Below, piece after piece: positions 44,069-53,589 of a DNA stretch of 64,000 nucleotides. Position 1 is the stretch's first letter. Each line of letters begins with the position of its first letter. The position numbers and the translations under genes were made by a program. Source of the DNA: Pseudoflavonifractor capillosus. Its GTDB lineage: Bacteria > Bacillota > Clostridia > Oscillospirales > Oscillospiraceae. Under the pieces are notes generated by a model. It worked only from the letters and a program-made list of their open reading frames with translations, was not told the DNA's origin and ran no database searches. The stretch is taken from contig NZ_JACJJE010000001.1 in the NCBI RefSeq assembly GCF_016899775.1, forward strand, positions 102,597-166,596, in the 5' to 3' direction.

Positions 44069-46530
44069 TTCCGATGCCCCCCTTTCATTTCATGGATGGT
44101 GTATGCCCCGCCGATTGGGACCGCGAACGGATCATGAATTGCTGTGAGTTCTCGCTCTAACCCCTCTGGTGTCGTCGTAGCGCATACCAGTTCCACCAGT
44201 TTCACATCAGGGGCGGCGGATTGCAGGCAGTTGCGGATCTGGGCTACAGTGGGCAGCGTCCCTATGCGCCAGCCCTGGCCGTGAAAGTTCCCGGTGGCGG
44301 AATGCAGGAATCGATTCAGCGCGATCTTGATTTTCCGCTTGCTCTCCGTATAGTCGCTGCCGGGCGGTATTTGGAGCCACACCATCACATGAATGGGATA
44401 GAAGTTGGGTTCCCGCACCTGCACTGTGACGCCCAGTGACGGCAGGGCGCTGGCCTGGATCAAGAGCTGGTGTATTTCGTCCTTTTTCAGCGCAAAGGCA
44501 TCCGCGTGATGCGTGACATCGCGCATCAGCACACCGACAAAGAGCGTCTCACCGTCCCGGATACAACGCGTGCGGACTGCGCTACGGATGGTCCCGCAGA
44601 TAAGCTGATTGACATCAAGGCTGGAGACCGCGCGGCCCAAGTGGTGGCGCTCCTGTCTGGCTCGATGGATGATGTCTTGGTCTGTTTCCTCCTGAACGCC
44701 ACCGAAACTTTCTGTCAGCGCCGTTCCAGACACCATGCCGCCCCGGAGCGGGAGAAAGGGGTCGCTGGGCATACAGACGTCGGAGTCTGCAGAACGCAGC
44801 AGCACGACACCGCAGTCCAGCTGCTGCAGGACAGGGAGCCTGCCGGCCTCCGGAGGCCCTGATTCATCACGGAGTGCGATCCACCAGCGGTTCGACCCGA
44901 ACCGGATGGTGGTGCGTCCGGTGACGTCCCCCAGCGTAAGCACACCGCTGTGAGCTAGGCCGTCTGTTCCATCGACCAGGGTGAGCGGGGTTTCGTTTCC
45001 CTCAGAAGTTGCCTCCCATGCGGTGAGCTTCCGCCCTGGAGCCCGGCCACGGAGTGTCAGATAGAGGTTGGCATTTTCTCCTCCCGGCGGGCTGTCAAAT
45101 CCAAGCCAGAGGGTATCCTGTTCCGGCGTGATCGGCGGGAACAGGATTTTTTGATTGCCGGTCAGGATGTCGATGTGCTCTGTCAGGCCGCAACATCGCT
45201 CCACAGATAATTCTGCTCCAGCCAACTCGGCGGATACCCGGAAGCCTGAAATCTCCGGAATATGGTACCGGGCAGGCAGCCATCCGGAGCCGTCGCAGGC
45301 ACAGAGCCGCCAGCGCAGCCAGTAGCTGTCCAATCCCTGAATCTCGCAACGGACTGCGTCCGCCGGCAGGGTGAAACTGGCCTCCATATCCTTAGTGTTA
45401 TGGCCGGTTTCACCGCGGTCCGAAAACAGGCACGCGTATGGTTCTGTCCCCGGTATCATCCGCCAAACAAATCCGTCCCAGTATTCCCACAGGATCGTGT
45501 CCGCATTCACGTCGCGGGGCTTGGGCGGGGATTGCGGCATCCTTCGCATCACTGGCCTATACTCCGGCGTCTGGTCCATGCCTGGGAGGATATCGTCCCG
45601 TATCTGGATGGAGCGCGTCCACGACAGCGTAAGGCGTGCGCCAGGCAGACAGATCACATCCGGGCAGGAAAAGTAGCAGCAGTTCCAGAGCGTCAGCTGG
45701 GTGCCGAAAGGAAGCCAGGTGCATCCTTGGGTATATCCGGCATCCGTTACGATATGGAACTGATCTGATGGGCCACGGGAAAGGTCGGCATCTACATTAC
45801 GAACGGCGGCGGGCGGCGATATCTGCCCATCTTTCGCCTGTACAGATAGGGCTGAACCGCCTGGAGCGGGCGGCAGGGTGAATTGCAGTTTTCCATCTGT
45901 GCAGGCAGGCGGCGGGACAGGAACAGCCTTCTCCGGTTCCATGAGGAACCAAGAAACCCGATCCGGGTCCTGCAGGAATTGGAGCATCAGCTCTGATGCC
46001 CCCTTCAGATGGAGTAAGACCCGGCATCCGGTCTGAGAGGCAAAAGCATGAGGGTGTCGGAAGATAACCTCTCGTTTCTGCATTCCTGGCGCCTGGAGAT
46101 CGAACAGCTTGACCGGCTGTCCGGGAGTGGGAAGAGAAAGACGGATCAGTTTGCCGCTGGGGCCGCCTGCCAGAACCATCTCAGCCAGTTGGGCAGGTTC
46201 GGCCCAGGCATCCTCGGCAGTCTCCCAGATTTGCGTGCCATTCCCCGAGCGATAGAGTGGACTGCCCTTGGACACAGGCACACTCCTGGGGGCGTGCAAC
46301 GCGGCATAAGCGTACATGGGGGTACTGGCCTGTGGCTCTCCGAGCCAGGGGCGCAGGAACTCCCGCTCATGCTTCTCCGGCAATTGCTCCAGACGGCCCC
46401 TAGATTCCTCCAGCAGTTCCCCCATGGCTGTCATCAGGGCTGCCTCCAGCTCCGGCCCGCCCTTTTGATACTGCCACTCCGGCAGGTAGGAGCGGACATA
46501 CGCCTCAAGCTGTGCCCAAAAGTCATCCAT
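44065..46530 (-). CDS. CIS baseplate wedge protein (J-like, Afp11 type)
   Basis: An 821-aa baseplate protein. Opening motif EAYVRSYLPEWQYQKGGPEL, middle beta-rich domains, and a gpJ-like region near 620-690 (GGVQEETDQDIIHRARQERH, LGRAVSSLDVNQLICG). This is the larger of the two wedge proteins in eCIS clusters. The start at 46530 (MDDFWAQLEAY) with GAGAGGGG upstream is preferred to 46548. Confidence 0.85.
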   Translation of the reverse strand: MDDFWAQLEAYVRSYLPEWQYQKGGPELEAALMTAMGELLEESRGRLEQLPEKHEREFLRPWLGEPQASTPMYAYAALHAPRSVPVSKGSPLYRSGNGTQIWETAEDAWAEPAQLAEMVLAGGPSGKLIRLSLPTPGQPVKLFDLQAPGMQKREVIFRHPHAFASQTGCRVLLHLKGASELMLQFLQDPDRVSWFLMEPEKAVPVPPPACTDGKLQFTLPPAPGGSALSVQAKDGQISPPAAVRNVDADLSRGPSDQFHIVTDAGYTQGCTWLPFGTQLTLWNCCYFSCPDVICLPGARLTLSWTRSIQIRDDILPGMDQTPEYRPVMRRMPQSPPKPRDVNADTILWEYWDGFVWRMIPGTEPYACLFSDRGETGHNTKDMEASFTLPADAVRCEIQGLDSYWLRWRLCACDGSGWLPARYHIPEISGFRVSAELAGAELSVERCCGLTEHIDILTGNQKILFPPITPEQDTLWLGFDSPPGGENANLYLTLRGRAPGRKLTAWEATSEGNETPLTLVDGTDGLAHSGVLTLGDVTGRTTIRFGSNRWWIALRDESGPPEAGRLPVLQQLDCGVVLLRSADSDVCMPSDPFLPLRGGMVSGTALTESFGGVQEETDQDIIHRARQERHHLGRAVSSLDVNQLICGTIRSAVRTRCIRDGETLFVGVLMRDVTHHADAFALKKDEIHQLLIQASALPSLGVTVQVREPNFYPIHVMVWLQIPPGSDYTESKRKIKIALNRFLHSATGNFHGQGWRIGTLPTVAQIRNCLQSAAPDVKLVELVCATTTPEGLERELTAIHDPFAVPIGGAYTIHEMKGGHRK

Positions 46531-46579
46531 GTCCGTTCCCCCTCTCACATTTGCAAAGAATCCAAATTCACAGCTCGGC

Positions 46580-46948
46580 TCACAAAATGTTCAGCGGCAC
46601 GGAAACCTGAGCTGACGCGCCAGTGCTCAGGATCTCGTAAGAGACATTGACAAGCAGCGCACCCTCTTGCAGATTTGGCTCGAAGGTCACCTGGATATTG
46701 AAGATCCTCGGCTCCCACTTCCTCAGAGCGGCTATGACCTCCTGACGGATCAATGTGCGCAGGGTGGTATCTACATTTTCAAAGGCATATCGTGAAAGGT
46801 CGGACCCAAATTCCGGACGGTATGGCCGTTCCCCTCGGTGCGTCAGCAGGATCATTCGGACAGATTGCGCAATCTCTTCCGCTTCGCTCATGGTACGGAA
46901 GCGGCCCAGGCCGGATTCCAATTTGCATGGGAATTTCATCGCGGGCAT
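46580..46948 (-). CDS. gp25-like baseplate protein (Afp9 type)
   Basis: A 122-aa gpW/gp25 family protein. The pattern EIAQSVRMILLTHRGERPYR then PEFGSDLSRYAFENVD contains the family's conserved LLT-RGER core, which nucleates the sheath on the baseplate. The ATG at 46948 is correctly spaced from GGAGGT; the earlier GTG lies inside that site. Confidence 0.92.
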   Translation of the reverse strand: MPAMKFPCKLESGLGRFRTMSEAEEIAQSVRMILLTHRGERPYRPEFGSDLSRYAFENVDTTLRTLIRQEVIAALRKWEPRIFNIQVTFEPNLQEGALLVNVSYEILSTGASAQVSVPLNIL

Positions 46949-46974
46949 ATTGCGCACCTCCGCTCATTCAGAAG

Positions 46975-47712
46975 TCAATTTAATTTGATCATGCTGCCCT
47001 TGACCTCCGTGATCCCGGAGGAAGTCATCTGCAGCTGGGTCTGACCGGCAATCTTCGTTGTCATGCCGCCGGATATATCTACTTGCTGGCCCTTTGCGGT
47101 CAGCTTACTCTGTGCATTGAGCGAGATCTCCTGGCCGCTCATTTCCAGTTTCCCTTTCGCCTTGATGGTGATGTTGCCGCTGCTGTCTATTTCCAGCGAT
47201 GCACCGCCGCATTCGATCAGGATCTTTTTCCCCGCGGACAGGGTGACCGCATCATTTTTCATATCCATGGTGAGGACGGGCGTCTCTGTGTCCGTCTTTT
47301 TGATCGTCACAGTCTGCGGTTCGTCCTCCAGGCTGCACGTTAGGCCGCCTGCGGTTTGAAGCGTGATCTTTGTCTTGTCCTTTGTATCATCGAATAAGAT
47401 GGAGTGACCGGAGCGCGTGCGAAACTCCTTTAGGTCGTTCTTCTCCGTCCAGCAATCTTGTGTCTGTTTGTCCCCAGCGGGGCGATGAACATTGATGATA
47501 TATGCCTGATAGCCCGGTGTCTTGGGAATTGCGACATCCACAACATCCCCGACCTCCGGCAGCCAATAGACGCCGGTCATGCTTTGGGAGACCCGCGCGT
47601 AAATTTTATCCTGGTCCTTATCATAGCCGCCCAGGGAGACCTCCACCTGGCCCTTATTATCATCACCAAGATGCGCGGTCACCTTTCCGCGCAGATAGTC
47701 GAAGTCGGCCAT
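46975..47712 (-). CDS. gpV/VgrG C-terminal spike protein
   Basis: A 245-aa spike protein. The N-terminal OB-fold region (GQVEVSLGGYDKDQDKIYAR, YWLPEVGDVVDVAIP) is followed by a repeated beta-helix stretch (DSSGNITIKAKGKLEMSGQE) forming the needle. In many eCIS the hub and spike are one Afp8/VgrG protein; here they are two genes, this one and gpD at 47724. The tip would carry the PAAR-like protein at 53590. Confidence 0.9.
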   Translation of the reverse strand: MADFDYLRGKVTAHLGDDNKGQVEVSLGGYDKDQDKIYARVSQSMTGVYWLPEVGDVVDVAIPKTPGYQAYIINVHRPAGDKQTQDCWTEKNDLKEFRTRSGHSILFDDTKDKTKITLQTAGGLTCSLEDEPQTVTIKKTDTETPVLTMDMKNDAVTLSAGKKILIECGGASLEIDSSGNITIKAKGKLEMSGQEISLNAQSKLTAKGQQVDISGGMTTKIAGQTQLQMTSSGITEVKGSMIKLN

Positions 47713-47723
47713 GTAAAGCCTCC

Positions 47724-48788
47724 TTATTCTTCCGCCTCAAAATAGGTTTCAAATCCGGTCTCGTCAATGGTGTGGATTACATCGACGATATAGTATGAGC
47801 CGTTGACCTGATCGCTCAGGCCGCTGGCCTTCACAAATCGGCCGGGCCTCAGTTCCGGTATTCCGGTGCCCTGACCGATAAGCAGGCCCGCCTGATGCTG
47901 CCGCATCTGCATCCGTGCCTGGGCCAGATAGTTGGCCTGGGCCATGGTGCGGATGGCAGGCTCGGCCTGGTGGACATCCTGGCCCAATGCGGCTTTGATT
48001 TGACCAATCCCATAGCCCTGGTCAGAAGATCGGGCTTCCCGGGCATAGAGCCGCTGCCCATTGTCATCTGTGCCGCTGACCGCCACGCCCGCACACTGCG
48101 CGGCCAGGGTCTTTCGGTGCCGGAGCCGCATGAGGCCATTCGCCGCGTCAAATTCGACCGCCACGTCTGATGAATCCCTGGCAGGCCCGAAGTAGACAGT
48201 ATTTGCGAAGGCATAGAACTCATAGCAAAGGAAGTCGGCCGCCGCGCACAGGATCGCATAGTCGGTCGGACCCGTGCGCTGAAAGGGCAGGTCCCAGTCG
48301 GACGGGATTTTCCCGATCGAGACGGTGGAGGCCATCCGGGTGCAGGAGGACTGCTTCAAAACAGCCTTGAGCAGCTGGGACAGGGAACGGGCGGCACCGG
48401 CGTCAGAGAGGGCGGAGAGCATCAGCTGCCCACGCACATCCAGACAGATCATCTCCACCTGCTGGATGCCGGTATCCAGCGGATCGTCCCAGATGACATC
48501 GTAGACGAAGCCCGAAAAAACATCTTCTTCCTTTTCCTGATACCCCAATGCCAGTGTGCACACCGCCCCCAGCTGGATAGCACTCAGCCAAGTGTCGGCC
48601 AGCTCCTTCCCCGGGGTAAGCTCTGCCAAGAGGAATATGCTGCCGGCCTGACGCCGGGTCGTGAGCCTGCACTCCAGGGACTCGACCTTGGCGCCATCTC
48701 CCACATTCAGTTCCTGCCCATTGACCTTGAGGGAGAAGGTGGGGCGTCGAAAACCGCCATATTTTTCATGTAGGCCGGAGTATTTCAT
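47724..48788 (-). CDS. gpD-like hub protein (VgrG N-terminal half)
   Basis: A 354-aa late-control gene D/gp27-like hub protein. It starts MKYSGLHEKYGGFRRPTFSL and carries the hub features VFSGFVYDVIWDDP and LRHRKTLAAQCAGVAVSG, ending with GRFVKASGLSDQVNGSYYIV. It seats the spike under the tube. The ATG at 48788 lies downstream of GGGGAGGAG; the longer frame from 48866 runs close to the upstream gene and is not needed. Confidence 0.88.
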   Translation of the reverse strand: MKYSGLHEKYGGFRRPTFSLKVNGQELNVGDGAKVESLECRLTTRRQAGSIFLLAELTPGKELADTWLSAIQLGAVCTLALGYQEKEEDVFSGFVYDVIWDDPLDTGIQQVEMICLDVRGQLMLSALSDAGAARSLSQLLKAVLKQSSCTRMASTVSIGKIPSDWDLPFQRTGPTDYAILCAAADFLCYEFYAFANTVYFGPARDSSDVAVEFDAANGLMRLRHRKTLAAQCAGVAVSGTDDNGQRLYAREARSSDQGYGIGQIKAALGQDVHQAEPAIRTMAQANYLAQARMQMRQHQAGLLIGQGTGIPELRPGRFVKASGLSDQVNGSYYIVDVIHTIDETGFETYFEAEE

Positions 48789-48868
48789 GATCCTGATTAC
48801 GCTCCTCCCCGCGTCCGCTCCCGATCCCTCATGTGTTCTGTGTAAATCCAAAGCGCGCCTTGGCACGC

Positions 48869-49435
48869 CTAGCCAAACAGCCAGCTGCAGAGCTTGGAAA
48901 CCTGATCCGCCGCCTGATCGGATGTTTCTTGCTTCGCTTTGAGCTTTTTTCCTGCCGATTTTGTTGACGCCGTGTAGTCGGGGTCCTCTCCTTCGATTGT
49001 GATGGCTACCTCTGCCTGTACTGGTGTACCGTCTGCGGCAAACATCTGATATGTGGCCCGAAATGAGGATACGACTCCCTCAAATGAAAAAGTGCCCCAA
49101 GTGAATTTCATTTGCAGGTCATTTTTACCGCTATTTCCACTGCCACGGATAAAACGCCTGATTTTCTTGATTTGATCGCGTACATCGCTGTATGTATCTT
49201 CGTCGGTGTATGTGTGATAAAAGAGCGTCACGGACAGCGAAGCTGATCCGGTTTTTCCAGATGGATCGCTTTGGGCACTTTCGTCATCAGCCAGCGTGCT
49301 TTTTCCGTTTGTCTTTTTTGAGCCTTTTGTACTTCGATAATTCGTCCCCACGGAGTATTCCAGCGAGTTTGGATTAAACTGCACCTCGAATGCCTCAATG
49401 GTATTGTCTACATCTCTGATCAGTGCCTTACTCAT
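48869..49435 (-). CDS. CIS tube-associated protein (Afp7-like)
   Basis: A 188-aa protein matching the CIS tube/LysM-type adaptor: VQFNPNSLEYSVGTNYRSTK, SASLSVTLFYHTY, IRRFIRGSGN and KFTWGTFSFEGVVSSF. The family places itself between inner tube and hub. A short C-terminal LysM, usual in Afp7, is missing or degenerate. It overlaps the preceding gene by 4 nt. Confidence 0.85.
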   Translation of the reverse strand: MSKALIRDVDNTIEAFEVQFNPNSLEYSVGTNYRSTKGSKKTNGKSTLADDESAQSDPSGKTGSASLSVTLFYHTYTDEDTYSDVRDQIKKIRRFIRGSGNSGKNDLQMKFTWGTFSFEGVVSSFRATYQMFAADGTPVQAEVAITIEGEDPDYTASTKSAGKKLKAKQETSDQAADQVSKLCSWLFG

Positions 49436-50394
49436 GAGATGCCTCCTCGCTGCAGACTCTCAAGGCGTGCCTGACGGCTGAGCGATGTGGTCACGCCTCG
49501 GACAAGTGCGCGGAAGTCTGCTTCACTCAGCCGCATCTCCTGACCAGGCGAGGGGGAGCCTCCTGAGGAAAGCGGCGCCTGGGAATCCCCTTTATCAACT
49601 GAGCGAACAAGGCGTTCCAAGGTCTCTCTGGATGGCAGGATGGTACGCCGGGCGACCGGAAGCTGCATGAGATCGTCGAGCACCGGCGCTTCCCTCGCTG
49701 TATAGCGAAGTGGGAGCTGCGGACTCTCCTGTGTCCAAAACTGGTGGATGTACCGTTTATAGACCCGGCTGTGCATCACGACCCCCGCTGCCAGGTAGAG
49801 GGCATTGGGACCGTTCAGGGCTGGGAAGTAGTTCGTGCCCAGCTTTTCCACAGCTCCAAGGTAGAAACGGGTCAGAGTACGGAATGCGTTGGGCTGGCCA
49901 AACAGATTCCATATCAGGGAGATTGCTTTGGTCGGTCGGCTCTTGTATCGCTCCTGTTCCTCCCGCAACACGCTTCTCACCACATCACTGTAAAATGGGC
50001 GCAGTTCCCGTTTCGCGCTCTCCCGGGAGAAGATATGGAGCAGCGTACGTGCCGCTCGCGTTGGCCTCGATGGGTCCAGCGTGTTTTGGCGGACTTGCTG
50101 CGATACCACCTGCGGCAGGACGAACAGGAAAGCGTCCTGCCGCAGATAGTTTGCCGCATGGATCTGACGATGGATATGCTGCAGAGTAGTCTGGTGCAGG
50201 TGTACGACCGTCTGATAGATTGTATTATGCACATTTTGCCGCTGTGTTACTGGCTGCGGGGGAAGAATGATTTGCCGTTTGTGGAGCAGTTCCACTCTGG
50301 AGAGCGTATAGCGACGTCCACCAATTTTTGAAACAATGGTGTGCTGTATGGATAATCGGGCTTGATCAGCTCTGCGTGAGGAACATATCCTCAT
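49432..50394 (-). CDS. Basic CIS protein of unknown function
   Basis: A 320-aa, strongly Arg/Gln/His-rich protein (RLSIQHTIVSKIGGRRYTLS, LVQVYDRLI-type antisense rejected). Helical segments around 90-160 (FLFVLPQVVSQQVRQNTLDP) and 165-200 are followed by a flexible Ser/Pro-rich linker and a C-terminal helix (LSEADFRALVRGVTTSLSRQ). I find no match to known Afp/PVC parts. It lies between the second tube and the Afp7-like gene. The ATG at 50394 overlaps the tube stop by 29 nt. It could be a scaffold, length or cargo-loading factor; unproven. Confidence 0.7.
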   Translation of the reverse strand: MRICSSRRADQARLSIQHTIVSKIGGRRYTLSRVELLHKRQIILPPQPVTQRQNVHNTIYQTVVHLHQTTLQHIHRQIHAANYLRQDAFLFVLPQVVSQQVRQNTLDPSRPTRAARTLLHIFSRESAKRELRPFYSDVVRSVLREEQERYKSRPTKAISLIWNLFGQPNAFRTLTRFYLGAVEKLGTNYFPALNGPNALYLAAGVVMHSRVYKRYIHQFWTQESPQLPLRYTAREAPVLDDLMQLPVARRTILPSRETLERLVRSVDKGDSQAPLSSGGSPSPGQEMRLSEADFRALVRGVTTSLSRQARLESLQRGGIS

Positions 50395-50800
50395 AGCTGA
50401 GCTCAAAGCGGTCGATAAGCAACGCGTTCTGCTGTGCATCCAGGTCACCTACCTCCCATCTTTTGATCACCAACCCATCCAGAGTAAACACTTTTCCGCC
50501 ATAAAGAGGGTTGTCCTGCTTCCACACTTCGATCCGCATAGGGACATCCAGCTTTGCCCCCACCAAGTAAAGGGGAAGAATCTGTCCTACATATACGCCT
50601 CTCTCAAGACGTATCGTGCCGCAATTTTTTGTAGGACCCGGCAAGACATGAACGTGGTCATTGACACCGCCCTCCTGATAGGTAATTGGATCGCTTTCCC
50701 GCGCAAGTCCAGATACCTTAGAAAAGCCAAATTCCAAGATGCCGAGCCAGACATGGAAGTTGTATGCAGGAAGCGGGTCAATTCGCAATAGTTCAGCCAT
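50366..50800 (-). CDS. Inner tube protein 2 (Afp5-like, gp19 fold)
   Basis: A 144-aa T4 gp19/Hcp-like tube protein. Features are YNFHVWLGILEFGFSKVSGL, CGTIRLERGVYVGQILPLYL and FTLDGLVIKRWEVGDLDAQQ ending FELSYEDM. The second tube of eCIS forms the ring nearest the baseplate. A clear ribosome site (GAGGTGATTC) precedes the ATG. Confidence 0.92.
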   Translation of the reverse strand: MAELLRIDPLPAYNFHVWLGILEFGFSKVSGLARESDPITYQEGGVNDHVHVLPGPTKNCGTIRLERGVYVGQILPLYLVGAKLDVPMRIEVWKQDNPLYGGKVFTLDGLVIKRWEVGDLDAQQNALLIDRFELSYEDMFLTQS

Positions 50801-50812
50801 TATGAATCACCT

Positions 50813-50995
50813 CTATGATATTTCAAAGATGTTCTTTTCCTGCGAGTTGGCCTCTTTATTGATTTGGCTGATCTCCCGGCAAAACTTTTCTCGCTCCAGG
50901 TGGGGCAATGCCAGTGTCCTGTCGAGGTCCCAATGAAAATAGTACGAAATGAACGAGAGTTGACGATACAACTCTTTTTGCGGCCTAAGGTTCAT
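50813..50995 (-). CDS. Small CIS assembly protein (DUF6760-like)
   Basis: A 60-aa protein with the pattern FHWDLDRTLALPHLEREKFC followed by a basic/acidic helix. The aromatic-acidic-LPH-ER core matches the small DUF6760-type proteins next to tube genes in eCIS and some phages. It overlaps the tail assembly protein upstream by 4 nt, as tail chaperone pairs do. Confidence 0.75.
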   Translation of the reverse strand: MNLRPQKELYRQLSFISYYFHWDLDRTLALPHLEREKFCREISQINKEANSQEKNIFEIS

Positions 50996-51360
50996 TCCGC
51001 TCCCAGAAAATTTATGGTGTCAACAAACTGTTTCCCACAATGTGGGCAGGACACCTGGATCTTCGGGTTATCCGCCTTGTTGATCGTTTCATACATATTC
51101 TGCAGAAACTCCAGGTCACCCACGAATAACCCCTCCATTACTTCCGGTGTGATCTCATGAAGCGTGCCCAGGGAGGTCACCACCTTGGACAGCAGGACCA
51201 CGTTCATATAGCTTTCATCGGCCTTTACCCGGGGATCACGCAGGGCACTGAGCTCGTCTCCGGCAGTGGCCAGCCGCATCTGCCCCTCACGGTGAAGGGT
51301 CCCTTCACTATCCAGGTAGCCCTTGGGGAGCCGGAAGGGATACATCGTTTGCAGTTCCAT
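50992..51360 (-). CDS. Tail assembly protein with zinc-binding end
   Basis: A 122-aa protein of the phage/CIS tail assembly type: PFRLPKGYLDSEGTLHREGQ at the start, RDPRVKADESYMNVVLLSKV in the middle, and a CPHCGK motif near 108. Such proteins accompany tube genes and probably chaperone tube assembly. Coupled to the small downstream protein by ATGA. Confidence 0.8.
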   Translation of the reverse strand: MELQTMYPFRLPKGYLDSEGTLHREGQMRLATAGDELSALRDPRVKADESYMNVVLLSKVVTSLGTLHEITPEVMEGLFVGDLEFLQNMYETINKADNPKIQVSCPHCGKQFVDTINFLGAE

Positions 51361-51378
51361 CCGTCAGGACCCTCCTTC

Positions 51379-51813
51379 TTACTTAATGCGCGTGACACCC
51401 TCCGTCACCAGTTCCAGGCTCTCAATCGCCACCTCGTTGCTGGTGGCATTCATATCTGTGCCGGTGTACTTGGTGGGCCAGGCTTTTTCCAACTGCCAGG
51501 ATGCCACCTCGTTCATCTCGTCATCCATCAGGGTGATGACAACTGTTTTACGGGGTGCCTTGCCGTCCTGGATATCTTTCATCCAAGCTACAAAGACCTG
51601 CGACTCCGTCACGCCACGCTTGAGCGTGACGTTGCCGTATTTCAGGATGCCGGGCTGCTTACCCGCAGTTTTGCCGGTCATATTGCCTTCGCGGTACTCC
51701 ACAGGGTCTGAGGTGATATCGGGAGAAGAGACCTCGCTGAAACCAGCTTCCTCGCTGTTGTCCAGCAGGACCTTGTAGTTATATTTCTTATACGGGTAAA
51801 TAATATCTGCCAT
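51379..51813 (-). CDS. Inner tube protein 1 (Afp1-like, gp19 fold)
   Basis: A 144-aa T4 gp19-like tube protein (PYKKYNYKVLLDNSEEAGFS, LKYGNVTLKRGVTESQVFVA, TGTDMNATSNEVAIESLELV). This is probably the main stacked tube component inside the sheath. It follows the sheath gene by 21 nt with AGGAGGG before the ATG. Confidence 0.93.
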   Translation of the reverse strand: MADIIYPYKKYNYKVLLDNSEEAGFSEVSSPDITSDPVEYREGNMTGKTAGKQPGILKYGNVTLKRGVTESQVFVAWMKDIQDGKAPRKTVVITLMDDEMNEVASWQLEKAWPTKYTGTDMNATSNEVAIESLELVTEGVTRIK

Positions 51814-51834
51814 GTTGAATCCCTCCTCTTACAA

Positions 51835-53550
51835 TCAGGTCGCATCCTGCATTTTCTGCGTGATACGGAAGATCACAAATTCAGCCGGGCGGACGGGGGC
51901 GACGCCGATCTCACAGATCAGCCGGCCGTTGAGAATATCATCCTGGCTCATGGTGTTGCGGCCCACCTCCACATAGTAGGCCTCCTCCGGCGTGGACCCC
52001 ATGAGTGCGCCGTTGCGGCGCTGTGTCTCCAAGAACAGCGAGATACTTCCCTTAACCCGAGACCACAGCCCCTCATCGTTGGGCTCAAACACGGCCCAGC
52101 CGGTGTTAGCACGGATAGACTCCTCCAGGAAGATGAACAGACGGCGGACGTTGACGTACTTCCAGTTGCCATCACTGCTGCAGGTTCTGGCACCCCATAC
52201 GCGAATACCCATGCCGGGGATCGCCCGAATCAGGTTGACGCCGTTGGGATTGAGTTTACCCTGTTCGGCCTCATTATAGGTGACAGACAGGCCAGTACAC
52301 CCGCGGATGACCTCATTAGCCGGCGCTTTGTGGACACCACGCTCAATGTCGGTCCGTGCATAGACTCCACACATCGACCCGGAAGGCGGCAGGAAGGTGG
52401 GCCGTTTGAGCAGTGGGTCAAAGACCTGCACCCAAGGAGCGTAAAGTGCAGCGTAGCTGGTATCATAAGCGCTCTTGTGGGTGTTGAGTTCACCGACCGC
52501 AGTGGCGTCCAGCGGAGCGTCCAGTACAGCGAAACGACTGGTCAGCCCCTCACAGTGGGCAATGAGCTTGGCCTGCACATTGGCGTCAGTGACGCCGGGA
52601 ACGGCCATAATGCTCACGTCGGAGATCTCCAGGAACGCCTCAATGCCGGTGCGCTTTCCTGGACCATTGTCCACACCGTTGAAGGTGCCGGCATTGACCG
52701 CGTCCATAGTACCGTTCAGACCGCCGCTCAACTCAATGCGGAGCGTCTCAGTCTCCGGGGAAGCTCCCAGCAGGACCAAGGGGTCTCCAATCTCGTCCCC
52801 GACATTCAGTGTGACTTGGGCCATCGTAGACTTTACCATGGCGTCCGGCAGGTAGTCTGAGACGCCTGGATTGAGGGAACAGCCCGGATAGGACTCCTGG
52901 ATGTCCTCCCAGAGAACCACCAGATCCACACCACAAGCCTCCAGCGTCTTCTGCGGCACCAGGGAGGTATCCGCCGCGTCATCCGGGAGCGGCTGAGCCA
53001 TTGTCACCAACTGGCCGTTTACGCCGGTGATCTTGTTGTAAGTGACGTTTCCTGCAGCCTTGAAGGCAACCAGATCCCCGACACGGAACCCGGCGGTGTT
53101 TTTCAGCTCATACTGCTTTCCGCTGATGCTGTCCTGAATAGAGAGGATCTGCGTACGCGCCCGGGTGGAACGGGTGAGGAACGCCACCATGGTGTTGGCC
53201 CACGCGCCGGGTTCTTTTGCCGTTACCACGATAGGTCCGTTCGCGCTCTTGGCAGCCACAGCATTTTCCGGGACCACTCGCATGACGTAGCAGGTACTCC
53301 CGCCATTGGTGAAGAACTGCTCCACGCAGTTGGGAAGGTAGCGGTAGCGTCCGTACTCCAGTTCGGAGAGGTAGCCGCCGAACCGGCGCTTGTAGTCCGC
53401 GAAGCTGGTCAGCAGGACGGGCCTGCCCACTACAGGCCCACGGGCTGCCAGGCCGACGAATCCAGCAGTGCTGGTTCCCACACCTTCCATTGCTTTGACA
53501 CCGCTGTCGAATTCTTCAACATACACGCCTGGGGCCAAATACTCTGCCAT
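51835..53550 (-). CDS. Contractile sheath protein
   Basis: A 571-aa sheath protein. It starts AEYLAPGVYVEEFDSGVKAM, the classic sheath opening, and ends with the conserved C-terminal domain: LNPNGVNLIRAIPGMGIRVW, GARTCSSDGNWKYVNVRRLF, FEPNDEGLWSRVKGSISLFL and VAPVRPAEFVIFRI. Only one sheath gene is present, whereas Afp and PVC carry three. It is the defining gene of this operon. Confidence 0.95.
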   Translation of the reverse strand: MAEYLAPGVYVEEFDSGVKAMEGVGTSTAGFVGLAARGPVVGRPVLLTSFADYKRRFGGYLSELEYGRYRYLPNCVEQFFTNGGSTCYVMRVVPENAVAAKSANGPIVVTAKEPGAWANTMVAFLTRSTRARTQILSIQDSISGKQYELKNTAGFRVGDLVAFKAAGNVTYNKITGVNGQLVTMAQPLPDDAADTSLVPQKTLEACGVDLVVLWEDIQESYPGCSLNPGVSDYLPDAMVKSTMAQVTLNVGDEIGDPLVLLGASPETETLRIELSGGLNGTMDAVNAGTFNGVDNGPGKRTGIEAFLEISDVSIMAVPGVTDANVQAKLIAHCEGLTSRFAVLDAPLDATAVGELNTHKSAYDTSYAALYAPWVQVFDPLLKRPTFLPPSGSMCGVYARTDIERGVHKAPANEVIRGCTGLSVTYNEAEQGKLNPNGVNLIRAIPGMGIRVWGARTCSSDGNWKYVNVRRLFIFLEESIRANTGWAVFEPNDEGLWSRVKGSISLFLETQRRNGALMGSTPEEAYYVEVGRNTMSQDDILNGRLICEIGVAPVRPAEFVIFRITQKMQDAT

Positions 53551-53589
53551 TTTCGATACCCTCTTTCTATTGATTTGTTTTTGCAGTTC

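Noticed and set aside
49485..50331. Several + strand frames over the basic CIS protein
   Set aside because: They fall opposite an operon frame with coupled starts and lack ribosome sites.
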